Below are positions 50,932 through 58,883 of a stretch of DNA of 64,000 nt, piece by piece. Source of the stretch: an uncultured Bacteroidales bacterium (GTDB lineage Bacteria > Bacteroidota > Bacteroidia > Bacteroidales > FEN-979); NCBI GenBank assembly GCA_903959905.1, contig CAJBYO010000062.1, positions 1-64,000 on the forward strand, in the 5' to 3' direction. Made by a program: the position numbers and the translations under genes. The notes under the pieces were generated by a model. The model was not told the origin of the DNA. It ran no database searches and saw only the letters and a list, made by a program, of their open reading frames with translations. Each line of letters begins with the position of its first letter. Position 1 is the stretch's first letter.

Positions 50932-51315
50932 TTAACGGTTGTCGGAATCCGCTGTAAGATCTTCAAATTCAATTGACCTTGGGGCTGTGGTTGCCTCCTC
51001 GCGGCCATCGCCGGTATAGGTGTCTGAAAAGCTTTCGGGCCTGTCGGGAGCCTTGCCGGTGCGGATATATTCAATGACATCGCTCAACCCGGTGGCAAAC
51101 TTGTCAAAATCCTCCTTGTAAAGGAACAACTTATGCTTTTCGTAAAAAAACTTGCCCTGTTCATTGTTGAACCTGCGCTTGCTTTCCGTAATGGTGATAT
51201 AGTATTCCTCCCCGACGGTAGCTTTTACATCAAAAAAATAGGTACGCTTACCTGCACGCACGGCACGTGAAAAAATCTCTTCCCTGTCCCGGTCCTTATT
51301 ATCCAATTCTTCCAT
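50932..51315 (-). CDS. PUR-family (DUF3276) nucleic-acid-binding protein
   Basis: A 127-residue protein with a single PUR repeat region (REEIFSRAVRAGKRTYFFDV, EYYITITESKRRF, FYEKHKLFLYKEDFDKF). It resembles the single-stranded DNA/RNA-binding PUR proteins of Bacteroidota. ATG at 51315 is preferred to 51354 since a -7 box lies at 51373-51366. The C-terminal tail is acidic and disordered. Confidence 0.82.
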   Translation of the reverse strand: MEELDNKDRDREEIFSRAVRAGKRTYFFDVKATVGEEYYITITESKRRFNNEQGKFFYEKHKLFLYKEDFDKFATGLSDVIEYIRTGKAPDRPESFSDTYTGDGREEATTAPRSIEFEDLTADSDNR

Positions 51316-51365
51316 CCTGCAATCTGTTAAATTTAGTTCGTCAGCATTTTTCACTTCAGCGAACG

Positions 51366-51419
51366 CAAAAATAAAAATAATATTGGAATAAAATTTTATT
51401 TCTTAATTCCGTAGCTTTG
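51366..51419. promoter_or_regulatory. Divergent promoters of PUR gene and nusB
   Basis: TATTTTTG on the minus strand (51373-51366) for the PUR gene, and TAGCTTTG on the plus strand (51412-51419) for nusB. The -33 elements are poorly spaced. Confidence 0.5.
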
Positions 51420-51468
51420 CAGATATTAACAATCCATCCGTGTTCATGTTCTTTTTCATAAAATTGTT

Positions 51469-52431
51469 ATGCTAGGCAGAAGACATTATCGTATCAAAGT
51501 CCTTCAGGCACTGTATGCTTTCTTCCAGGGGGGCGAAGGCAGAATTGAAATTGCCGAGAAAAATCTTCTGAACAGCCTCGACAAGGTATACGAGCTCTAT
51601 TATCTCCAGATCTCCTTCCTGCTGGAAGTCATCCATTTTTACAGGTTCCGCACGGAAGAGGCCAAGTCTAAATTCTACCCGACCCCGGAAGAGGTAAATC
51701 CGAATTATAAACTTTCTGTGAACCGCCTTATCCTGCAACTCCAGCAGAACATTGAACTGAACGAACAGTTCGCGAAATACAAGATTTCGTGGACCACCGA
51801 GCAGGAGATGGTGAGGAAGGTATACCAGAAGATGCGTACCGGAAAGGATCATGCCGAATACCTCGCTTCCGGTGAGAGTTCATACGGCGAAGACCAGGAT
51901 TTCCTTGAAAAGCTTTTCAGAAAATTCATTGCCAAATCGGCCGACCTCCAGTTTTACTTTGAAGAGCGGAACATCTTCTGGGAGGATGATTTTGAGGTGG
52001 CTGCTGTGTTTGTGATCAAAACCATCAAACTCATGTCGGAATCATTTGGCGAACGCGATTCACTCACCGCGCTCTTTACCAAGGGCATGGAGGATGACCC
52101 CGCTGAAGACCGCAAGTTCATCCTTGAACTGTTCAGGAAGACAATCCTCAGCACCGAGAGTTCTGATAAACTGATTGATGCACGCACCCGTAACTGGGAG
52201 CTCGACAGGATCGCACTTACCGACATCCTGCTTATAAAAATGGCACTGACTGAACTGACCAATTTCTCGCAGATCCCCGTCAAGGTGACCATGAACGAAT
52301 ATATTGAGATTTCAAAACAGTTCAGCTCAGTAAAAAGTAAGCTTTTCATCAATGGAATCCTTGATAAACTGGTTTCTGATCTTACGGAAGAGAAGAAGAT
52401 AAAGAAAACCGGACGGGGATTGATGACATAA
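51469..52431 (+). CDS. nusB: Transcription antitermination protein NusB (long form)
   Basis: A 320-residue protein, about twice the E. coli length, as usual in this phylum. It begins MLGRRHYRIKVLQALYAFF. The C-terminal NusB fold includes RNWELDRIALTDILLIKMAL and FSQIPVKVTMNEYIEISKQF followed by a KSKLFINGILDKL helix. It supports rRNA antitermination. Confidence 0.92.
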   Translation: MLGRRHYRIKVLQALYAFFQGGEGRIEIAEKNLLNSLDKVYELYYLQISFLLEVIHFYRFRTEEAKSKFYPTPEEVNPNYKLSVNRLILQLQQNIELNEQFAKYKISWTTEQEMVRKVYQKMRTGKDHAEYLASGESSYGEDQDFLEKLFRKFIAKSADLQFYFEERNIFWEDDFEVAAVFVIKTIKLMSESFGERDSLTALFTKGMEDDPAEDRKFILELFRKTILSTESSDKLIDARTRNWELDRIALTDILLIKMALTELTNFSQIPVKVTMNEYIEISKQFSSVKSKLFINGILDKLVSDLTEEKKIKKTGRGLMT

Positions 52432-52493
52432 TTGATGGCAACTAAAATATATTATCCGGATTTTCGTTAAGAAAATACACCAACAACAAAATT

Positions 52494-53558
52494 GTGCAGC
52501 ACGCCATACGAAAAACCATTCTCCTGATCTGCATTTCAGGCCTGATGATCTTCCACGCCTCTGCCCAGGTTGGAGGCTTTGGAACCTACAAGTTTCTCAA
52601 CTATACCAATTCTGCCCGGGTGGCAGGGATGGGAGGCAATTTCCTGGCTGTCAACGACAACGACATCACGCTGACCCTCGCAAATCCTTCCCTCATCTCC
52701 AGGGGGATGGACAATCACCTGGCCTTCAGCTATGTCAATAACCGAACGGGGATCAATTACGGGTATGTAGCCTATTCAAAAACCTTCAGTAAAACCGGCA
52801 GTTTTGTGGGGAGCCTGCAGTATATCAACTATGGAAAGTTTACAGGGGCTGATGCCGCAGGTAACCTGACCAATGATTTTTATGCCGCCGAATATGCCCT
52901 CAATATTGGCTGGGGACGGCAGCTTTCACCCCTTTTTTCCATCGGGGCCAATGGCAAACTGATCTACTCGCAGCTTGAAACTTATCAATCCTTCGGCATC
53001 GCCGTTGATGTGGCGGGAACATACACTTCTAAGGATGAATCATTCACGGCGTCGCTGATCGGCCGAAACATCGGCTCGCAACTGGTTCCTTATATTGCCG
53101 GACAGTATCAGCCGCTGCCTTTTGAGCTCCAGATCGGGATGTCGCAGAAACTGAAACATATACCATTGCGTTTTTCGGAATTGCTCACCAACCTTACAAG
53201 GTGGGACCTGACATACCTTGACGCCACTGATCCCGCCAATTCACCTGATCCGATAACAGGCCAGGTGAAGGAAAAATCGGGCGCCGGCAATGTGGCCGAC
53301 GGTTTGATGCGCCACGTCGTTCTTGGTGCCGAACTTACAATCGCCAAAGTGCTGGCCATCCGCATAGGGTACAACTACCAGCGCCGCCAGGAGTTGAAAC
53401 TGTATGATCATCCGGGCCTCACCGGGTTTTCCATGGGTGCCGGGCTCAGGGTGAAAATGTTTAACCTGAGCTATACACGTTCTTCCTTCACTGCCGGCAT
53501 CCCTGTGAACTATATCACCCTCGGCGTTAATTTACAGGAATTTGTTAAAAAACAGTAA
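52494..53558 (+). CDS. porQ: Type IX secretion system protein PorQ
   Basis: A 354-residue outer-membrane beta-barrel protein with a signal peptide ending in HASA. GTYKFLNYTNSARVAGMGGN and DNDITLTLANPSLIS are PorQ-like, and the C-terminus is a beta-barrel strand (YITLGVNLQEFVKK). PorQ takes part in the attachment complex that anchors T9SS cargo. The start is GTG. It precedes ispH by 2 bases. Confidence 0.88.
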   Translation: MQHAIRKTILLICISGLMIFHASAQVGGFGTYKFLNYTNSARVAGMGGNFLAVNDNDITLTLANPSLISRGMDNHLAFSYVNNRTGINYGYVAYSKTFSKTGSFVGSLQYINYGKFTGADAAGNLTNDFYAAEYALNIGWGRQLSPLFSIGANGKLIYSQLETYQSFGIAVDVAGTYTSKDESFTASLIGRNIGSQLVPYIAGQYQPLPFELQIGMSQKLKHIPLRFSELLTNLTRWDLTYLDATDPANSPDPITGQVKEKSGAGNVADGLMRHVVLGAELTIAKVLAIRIGYNYQRRQELKLYDHPGLTGFSMGAGLRVKMFNLSYTRSSFTAGIPVNYITLGVNLQEFVKKQ

Positions 53559-53560
53559 GG

Positions 53561-54439
53561 GTGCGGGTTACCATTGATCCTCATTCCGGCTTTTGTTTTG
53601 GCGTAGTGCATGCCATTGACGTTGCTGAACGCGAACTGCAGAAAAACTCCATCCTTTGCTGCCTGGGCGACATCGTTCACAACAGCATGGAGGTAAGCAG
53701 GCTTACTGCCATGGGTTTGAAGATCATCACACATGCCGAACTCAGGGAACTCTCCGACTGCAAGGTGCTCATCCGTGCGCATGGCGAACCACCTGAAACC
53801 TATCACATTGCCATAGAGAAGCGGATTGAACTCATTGATGCTTCGTGTCCCATTGTACTTAACCTTCAGAATGCCATTCACAGGGGCTACCTTGACATGG
53901 TTAAAAGCAACGGGCAGGTAGTCATTTACGGGAAAGCCGGGCATGCCGAAGTAAATGCCCTCAACGGGCAGGCCAACGGTACGGCCATTATCATTGAAAG
54001 TGAGGATGACTTGCCGCTGATTGATTTCAGCCGTCCTGTTAGATGTTACTCGCAAACGACCAAGAGTGTGGACGGTTACCGGAACATAGTTGCTGTCATC
54101 AGGGAAAGAATGGAAAGGCAGTCAGGTGGCGGTCAGGTCGATTTTGAGTGGAACGACACCATCTGCAGGCAGGTTTCAAACCGGTCGGCCCAGTTGAAGG
54201 AATTTGCTGTGCAGTTTGACCTGGTAGTGTTTGTCAGCGGATTGAAGAGTTCCAACGGCATGATTCTGTATGATGCTTGCAAAGCAGCCAATCAGCATAC
54301 CAGGATGGTTACAGGCCCGGCCGATGTTGACCCGTTGTGGTTTACAGGAGTTTACAGTGTCGGCATCTGCGGGGCAACATCGACACCGCGATGGCTTATG
54401 GAAGAGATTGCCGGAGAAATAAATAAAATCAACACCTGA
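53561..54439 (+). CDS. ispH: 4-hydroxy-3-methylbut-2-enyl diphosphate reductase
   Basis: A 292-residue [4Fe-4S] enzyme, the last step of the MEP isoprenoid pathway. Cluster cysteines are in HSGFCFGV, DASCPIV and GICGATSTP. GDIVHN and GKAGHAEV supply the active-site His and Glu. The start is GTG. Length normal. Confidence 0.95.
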   Translation: MRVTIDPHSGFCFGVVHAIDVAERELQKNSILCCLGDIVHNSMEVSRLTAMGLKIITHAELRELSDCKVLIRAHGEPPETYHIAIEKRIELIDASCPIVLNLQNAIHRGYLDMVKSNGQVVIYGKAGHAEVNALNGQANGTAIIIESEDDLPLIDFSRPVRCYSQTTKSVDGYRNIVAVIRERMERQSGGGQVDFEWNDTICRQVSNRSAQLKEFAVQFDLVVFVSGLKSSNGMILYDACKAANQHTRMVTGPADVDPLWFTGVYSVGICGATSTPRWLMEEIAGEINKINT

Positions 54440-54440
54440 G

Positions 54441-55529
54441 ATGTACCTGCAAAAGCTGTCAGTCACCGGGTTTAAAAATTATACACAGGCAGACTTCGTC
54501 TTTTCTGCCAGGATCAACTGTTTTGTGGGCAACAATGGCGTCGGGAAAACTAACCTGCTTGACGCCATACATTATCTCTCTTTCTGCAAAAGTTGCTTCA
54601 CCAGCCTTGATGCCCAGAACATCCGGCATGGCGATGATTTCTTTGCCATTCACGGACACTATTTCAGAGACAATGATACCGACGAACTTGTTCAGTGTAT
54701 CCAGAAAAAGAACCAGCGCAAGAGGTTCCTGATAAACAAGAAGGAATATGAGCGGCTGGCCGACCATATCGGCAACTTTCCATTGGTGATGATCTCTCCT
54801 TACGACCGCGACCTGATCAACGACGGCAGTGAACTGAGGCGCAAATACATCGACAGTGTCATCTGCCAGTTTGATAAATTCTACCTGGATGACCTGATCC
54901 AGTATAATAAGGCGCTCCTGCAGCGCAATGCCCTGCTGAAATCGTTTGGTGAGCAGCACTATTTCAGCAGCGAGTTGCTTGAAACCTGGGATGAACAGAT
55001 GATACGGCTTGGAGAACAGATTTCAGCGAAGAGAAAGTTCTTCCTGGAGCAGTTTATTCCGCTTTTCCGGGAATATTACCGGTATATCAGCAACGGTTCG
55101 GAAACAGTGGGCATCAGGTACCTGTCAAACACAGGGGAACTTTCCTATCGTGAGGCCTTCAAGGCTGCGATTGACCGGGACCGGGCGGCACAGTACTGCA
55201 CGGTGGGCATTCACAAAGACGACCTGGAATTTACCCTGGATGACTATCCTGTGAAGAAATTCGGATCGCAGGGGCAGCAGAAATCGTTTGTCATCGCAGT
55301 GAAACTTGCCCAGTTTGACTATACCAAAAACATCAAGGGCTTTAAACCGATCCTGCTGCTGGATGACGTTTTTGACAAACTGGATGATCTGCGGGTGTCG
55401 CAGCTGATTAAAATGGTGAGTGAAAACAGCTTTGGACAGGTGTTCATAACTGATACCAGCAGTGAGCGGATCAGGTCGATTTTTGATGCGATGGATATTG
55501 AGCATGAGATCTTTAGTCTGCCAATGTAG
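54441..55529 (+). CDS. recF: DNA replication/repair protein RecF
   Basis: A 362-residue SMC-like ATPase. Walker A GNNGVGKTNLLDA, the signature region FGSQGQQKSFVIAVKLAQF, and Walker B LLLDDVFDKLDD. It loads RecA at gaps. The last two codons and stop belong to a 9-bp periodic repeat (55523-55589). Confidence 0.96.
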   Translation: MYLQKLSVTGFKNYTQADFVFSARINCFVGNNGVGKTNLLDAIHYLSFCKSCFTSLDAQNIRHGDDFFAIHGHYFRDNDTDELVQCIQKKNQRKRFLINKKEYERLADHIGNFPLVMISPYDRDLINDGSELRRKYIDSVICQFDKFYLDDLIQYNKALLQRNALLKSFGEQHYFSSELLETWDEQMIRLGEQISAKRKFFLEQFIPLFREYYRYISNGSETVGIRYLSNTGELSYREAFKAAIDRDRAAQYCTVGIHKDDLEFTLDDYPVKKFGSQGQQKSFVIAVKLAQFDYTKNIKGFKPILLLDDVFDKLDDLRVSQLIKMVSENSFGQVFITDTSSERIRSIFDAMDIEHEIFSLPM

Positions 55530-55589
55530 CCAATGAAAGGAATGCAAACAATGCAGGCAATGCATGGAATGGGGATAATGAAAAGAATG
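55523..55589. repeat. 9-bp periodic AATG array spanning recF stop
   Basis: AATG recurs at 55523, 55532, 55541, 55550, 55559, 55568, 55577 and 55586, an exact 9-base period. The first unit is inside the recF coding sequence. Intervening bases vary. The period and word match the array at 17541-17594. Confidence 0.85.
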
Positions 55590-55625
55590 AAATTGGTGAT
55601 GGGCAATAATTAATCGGAGGGGATT

Positions 55626-55916
55626 ATGAGGAGAACGAATGAGCAGCCGCTGAAGGCGGCCATTGAGGAGTTTCTTGACAGGTTTCACCTGCGTGACAAG
55701 CTGAACCAGGCCAAGGTGATAGAGGCATGGGAAAAGGTGGTTGGCGAGATGGTGGCAAGGAATACCAGCCAGCTGCATATCCGCAATAAGGTGTTGTATG
55801 TGAAGGTTAATTCAGCAGCACTGCGGAATGAGTTGCTGTTTGCAAGGACTAAAATACTGAATTCGTTGAATAAAGAAGTAGGGGCGAATGTGATTGAGGA
55901 GATCGTATTGAATTAA
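55626..55916 (+). CDS. DUF721 (DciA-like) protein
   Basis: A 96-residue protein: MRRTNEQPLKAAIEEFLDRF, KVIEAWEKVVGEMVARNTSQ and LYVKVNSAALRNELLFARTK. This is the KH-like DUF721 domain of DciA, the ancestral helicase loader, also common after recF. Role as replicative helicase operator is by family. Confidence 0.85.
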   Translation: MRRTNEQPLKAAIEEFLDRFHLRDKLNQAKVIEAWEKVVGEMVARNTSQLHIRNKVLYVKVNSAALRNELLFARTKILNSLNKEVGANVIEEIVLN

Positions 55917-55924
55917 ATAAAGAC

Positions 55925-56011
55925 AACCACTGAGGCACTAAGGGCACTGAGGAACACTAAGAAAATAAATTGATCTTAGTGCTTCTGAGTGCCCTTAGTG
56001 CCTTAGTGGTT
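55925..56011. repeat. Inverted repeat of CACTAAGG words between convergent genes
   Basis: The left arm 55925-55961 and right arm 55975-56011 are 37 bases each, 33 of 37 complementary, with a 13-base loop. The flanks are A/T tracts (TTTCTTTTTATTT on the right), so it may act as a two-way terminator between the DUF721 and FAH genes. Confidence 0.88.
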
Positions 56012-56016
56012 TCTTT

Positions 56017-56628
56017 TTATTTAACCGTACACGAAAGCATTTTCTCGCCCTCAATAAACGCCTCCAGCTTATCTCCGATCTTTACCGGACCCACACCCGC
56101 CGGTGTCCCTGTGAAAATGTAATCTCCCGTCCTGACTGTCATAAACATGGAAATATGGGAGATGATATCATCAAAATCATACAGCATGAGGCTTGAATTG
56201 CCTTTCTGTACCGTGGTGCCGTTCAGGTCAAGGTGAAAGTTGATGTTTTTCAGATCACTGAACTGCTCCTTCGGCAGGAACCTACTGACAGGCGCCGACT
56301 GGTCAAACCCCTTGGCAACATCCCAGGGCAGACCTTTTGACTTGGCTGCATCCTGCAGATCACGGGCAGTCATATCAAGCCCGATCCCGATCTCATCATA
56401 ATAGGTGGAGGCGAATTTTTTCCGGATGTTCTTGCCAACTTTGCATACTTTCAGGACCAGTTCCACCTCGTAGTGGATGTTGTCAGAAAATGAGGGGTAG
56501 TAAAACGGCCTGTTGCGGATGACAAGTGCCGTGTCGGGCTTCAGGAAAAACACAGGAGAAGCGGGCACCGCGTTGTTGAGTTCCTTGATGTGGTCAACAT
56601 AGTTGCGCCCGATGCAAATGATCTTCAT
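56017..56628 (-). CDS. Fumarylacetoacetate hydrolase-family protein
   Basis: A 203-residue FAH-fold enzyme. FFLKPDTALV, HYEVELVLKV, GLDMTARDLQ and FTGTPAGVGPV are the family metal and substrate motifs. Known activities include acylpyruvate hydrolysis and oxaloacetate decarboxylation; the substrate is not determined. Confidence 0.88.
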   Translation of the reverse strand: MKIICIGRNYVDHIKELNNAVPASPVFFLKPDTALVIRNRPFYYPSFSDNIHYEVELVLKVCKVGKNIRKKFASTYYDEIGIGLDMTARDLQDAAKSKGLPWDVAKGFDQSAPVSRFLPKEQFSDLKNINFHLDLNGTTVQKGNSSLMLYDFDDIISHISMFMTVRTGDYIFTGTPAGVGPVKIGDKLEAFIEGEKMLSCTVK

Positions 56629-56643
56629 GGGATGAGGATTTTA

Positions 56644-57474
56644 TCAGAAAAGGTCAAGTTTAACCGAGGAGTTCGAATTGTTCCTGAGCTTAAGCATGGT
56701 GAGCACCTTCTTGGTTGAAAGCGGGAATTCCCCGCGCATCATCCAGTCATAATAGGACGGTTCATCCTTCAGGACCTGTGTAACGGCCTTACCCTTGTGC
56801 TTGCCGAAGTTGAAAACCTCCACATTTTTGTCATTGTATACGATGTGTCCGATCAGGTCAACTGCCTTGGTGGACCAGGTGAAATCACTGAGCGCCTTGA
56901 TGTCGTTGATAACCGGCTGGGTGATGTTCCCCTTACGGTCTTTAAATTCAACATCTGCGTAGCGGTCGAGCTGTGATTTCAGGATTTCAAATGTGGCAAG
57001 CGTGTCGGCTTCTGCACTGTGGGCATTTTCAAGGTTCCGGTCACAATAGAACTTATAGGCGGCACTCAGGTTGCGGGGTTCCATCTTGTGAAAGATATTC
57101 TGGACATCCACGCAGCGGCGACCCTTCATTTCGAAGTCGACGCCGGCCCTGAGAAATTCTTCAACCAGCAATGGGATGTCAAAATGGTTTGAATTGTAGC
57201 CTGCCAGGTCGCAGTTGTCAAGAAACTGTGCAAGTTCCCTGGCTACCTGTTTGAAGGTAGGGCAGTCTTTCACATCTTCATCGGAGATCCCGTGAATTTC
57301 GGTAACTTCGGGGGGTATCGGCATCTCCGGGTTGATGCGGAGGGTTTTTATCTTTACACTGCCGTCAACCTGTTGGCGAACGATGCTGATCTCAACGATG
57401 CGGTCGGTGGCAACTTTGATTCCTGTAGTTTCAAGATCAAAAAATGCAATGGGTTTGGTGAGGTTTAATTCCAT
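56644..57474 (-). CDS. DnaQ-like 3'-5' exonuclease
   Basis: A 276-residue DEDDh exonuclease. FFDLETTGI (Exo I), AGYNSNHFDIPLL (Exo II) and HSAEADTLA (Exo III) are clear. The C-terminal part, FGKHKGKAVTQVL...YYDWMMRGEFP, is a small domain often seen on such proteins. It could be the proofreading subunit or a stand-alone nuclease. It overlaps the E2 gene by 1 base. Confidence 0.9.
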   Translation of the reverse strand: MELNLTKPIAFFDLETTGIKVATDRIVEISIVRQQVDGSVKIKTLRINPEMPIPPEVTEIHGISDEDVKDCPTFKQVARELAQFLDNCDLAGYNSNHFDIPLLVEEFLRAGVDFEMKGRRCVDVQNIFHKMEPRNLSAAYKFYCDRNLENAHSAEADTLATFEILKSQLDRYADVEFKDRKGNITQPVINDIKALSDFTWSTKAVDLIGHIVYNDKNVEVFNFGKHKGKAVTQVLKDEPSYYDWMMRGEFPLSTKKVLTMLKLRNNSNSSVKLDLF

Positions 57475-58808
57475 TAAATGGTTTGGGTGTTATCAAAGGT
57501 TTCGAGATGCTGAACTACACGGTTAAGGAACTGTCCGCCAAGTGCGCCGTCAATGACGCGATGATCATATGTTACTGAGATCATCATGATGGGGCGGATG
57601 GCAATGGTGTCGCCGTCGGGTGTTTCAATCACAACAACACGTTTTTTTATGGCCCCTACCGCTACAATCGCGGTTTGCGGCTGGTTGATGATGGGTGTTC
57701 CCATCAGTGTGCCGAATGATCCCAGGTTGGTAAGTGAAATAGTGCCGCCTGAAATTTCATCGGGCACCAGTTTGCTGATGCGCGCGCGCTGTGCCAGGTC
57801 GTTCACTGCTTTTACAATCCCCAGCAGGCTTTTTTCGTGGGTATTCCTGATCACCGGCACGATCAGGTTGAAGTTGGGCAATGACACGGCCATGCCTATG
57901 TTCACGTTTTTATGCATGATGATCTTGGTTCCGTCAACGGAAACGTTAACCTGCGGGAAATCCCTGACAGCCTTGGCGATGGCCTCAATAAATACCGGGG
58001 TGAAGGTGAGCTTTTCGTTTTCACGTTTCTGGAACGCATCTTTATTTTTCTCACGCCACTGCACTACCCTGGTCATATCCACTTCCTGGAATGACGTGAC
58101 GTGTGCCGAGGTTTGAACTGATTTCACCATATGGCTGGCGATCAGCTGCCTGATGCGGTCCATCTCAACGATGCGGCTTTCACCGGGAAGGATCTGCTGA
58201 ACATTTTGCGGAGCCACCACTGCAGCGGCTTCTGAAACGGCTTGTTCAAAGTTCTCTAGCGGTTTGATACCCTGCTTGCGGTCTTTCAGGTAGTTGAGCA
58301 GGTCCTGCTTGGTGAGCCTGTCATCTTTACCTGTGCCGGACAGACTATCCAGTTCTGAAAAGGAGATATTTTCCTGGAGGGCTATGCTGCGTACAAGGGG
58401 TGAATAGAAGCGGGTTCCCGAAGCTGATGCAACTTCGTGATGCTCATGATGGGCGGGCTCAGCAACGGCAGCCTTCGCAGGTTCGGCAACGGCGACGGAC
58501 TCCGGCTTGGCGGATACCGTCTTTTCTTCAACCGGCATGGGCTTCGGAGCACCTGCAGCTGCACCTCCTGCCGTCTCAATAATGGCAAAAACGGCTCCTA
58601 CAGGAACCATATCACCTTCATTGAAAAGTTTCTTCACCAGTTTACCCGATACAAGCGACGGGATTTCAGAATCTACCTTGTCAGTGGCGATCTCCACGAT
58701 CGGGTCTTCCACCTGGATCATATCACCTACATTCTTTAACCATTTGGTAATGGTCGCTTCAATGACACTTTCACCTAGTTTTGGTACAACTACCTCATAA
58801 TTTGACAT
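57474..58808 (-). CDS. 2-oxo acid dehydrogenase E2 (dihydrolipoamide acyltransferase)
   Basis: A 444-residue E2. Lipoyl domain about 1-80 with EIATDKVDSEIPS (lipoyl-Lys), an Ala/Pro/Glu linker, the E1/E3-binding domain (YSPLVRSIALQENISF, about 130-170) and the catalytic domain with DHRVIDGALGG. No E1 or E3 is encoded nearby, so the specific complex (branched-chain or pyruvate) is unknown. A -7 box TAACTTTG (58841-58834) lies upstream. Confidence 0.92.
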   Translation of the reverse strand: MSNYEVVVPKLGESVIEATITKWLKNVGDMIQVEDPIVEIATDKVDSEIPSLVSGKLVKKLFNEGDMVPVGAVFAIIETAGGAAAGAPKPMPVEEKTVSAKPESVAVAEPAKAAVAEPAHHEHHEVASASGTRFYSPLVRSIALQENISFSELDSLSGTGKDDRLTKQDLLNYLKDRKQGIKPLENFEQAVSEAAAVVAPQNVQQILPGESRIVEMDRIRQLIASHMVKSVQTSAHVTSFQEVDMTRVVQWREKNKDAFQKRENEKLTFTPVFIEAIAKAVRDFPQVNVSVDGTKIIMHKNVNIGMAVSLPNFNLIVPVIRNTHEKSLLGIVKAVNDLAQRARISKLVPDEISGGTISLTNLGSFGTLMGTPIINQPQTAIVAVGAIKKRVVVIETPDGDTIAIRPIMMISVTYDHRVIDGALGGQFLNRVVQHLETFDNTQTI

Positions 58809-58833
58809 ATACGGATGATCTTTTAATTTAGTG

Positions 58834-58841
58834 CAAAGTTA
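58834..58841 (-). promoter_or_regulatory. -7 box of the E2-exonuclease operon
   Basis: TAACTTTG on the minus strand, 25 bases before the E2 ATG, the same hexamer-like core as the hydrogenase operon 3 promoter. Confidence 0.55.
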
Positions 58842-58883
58842 ACGCTTTTTCTTATTTTGAAACGTTCAAAATAAAAATTACTT

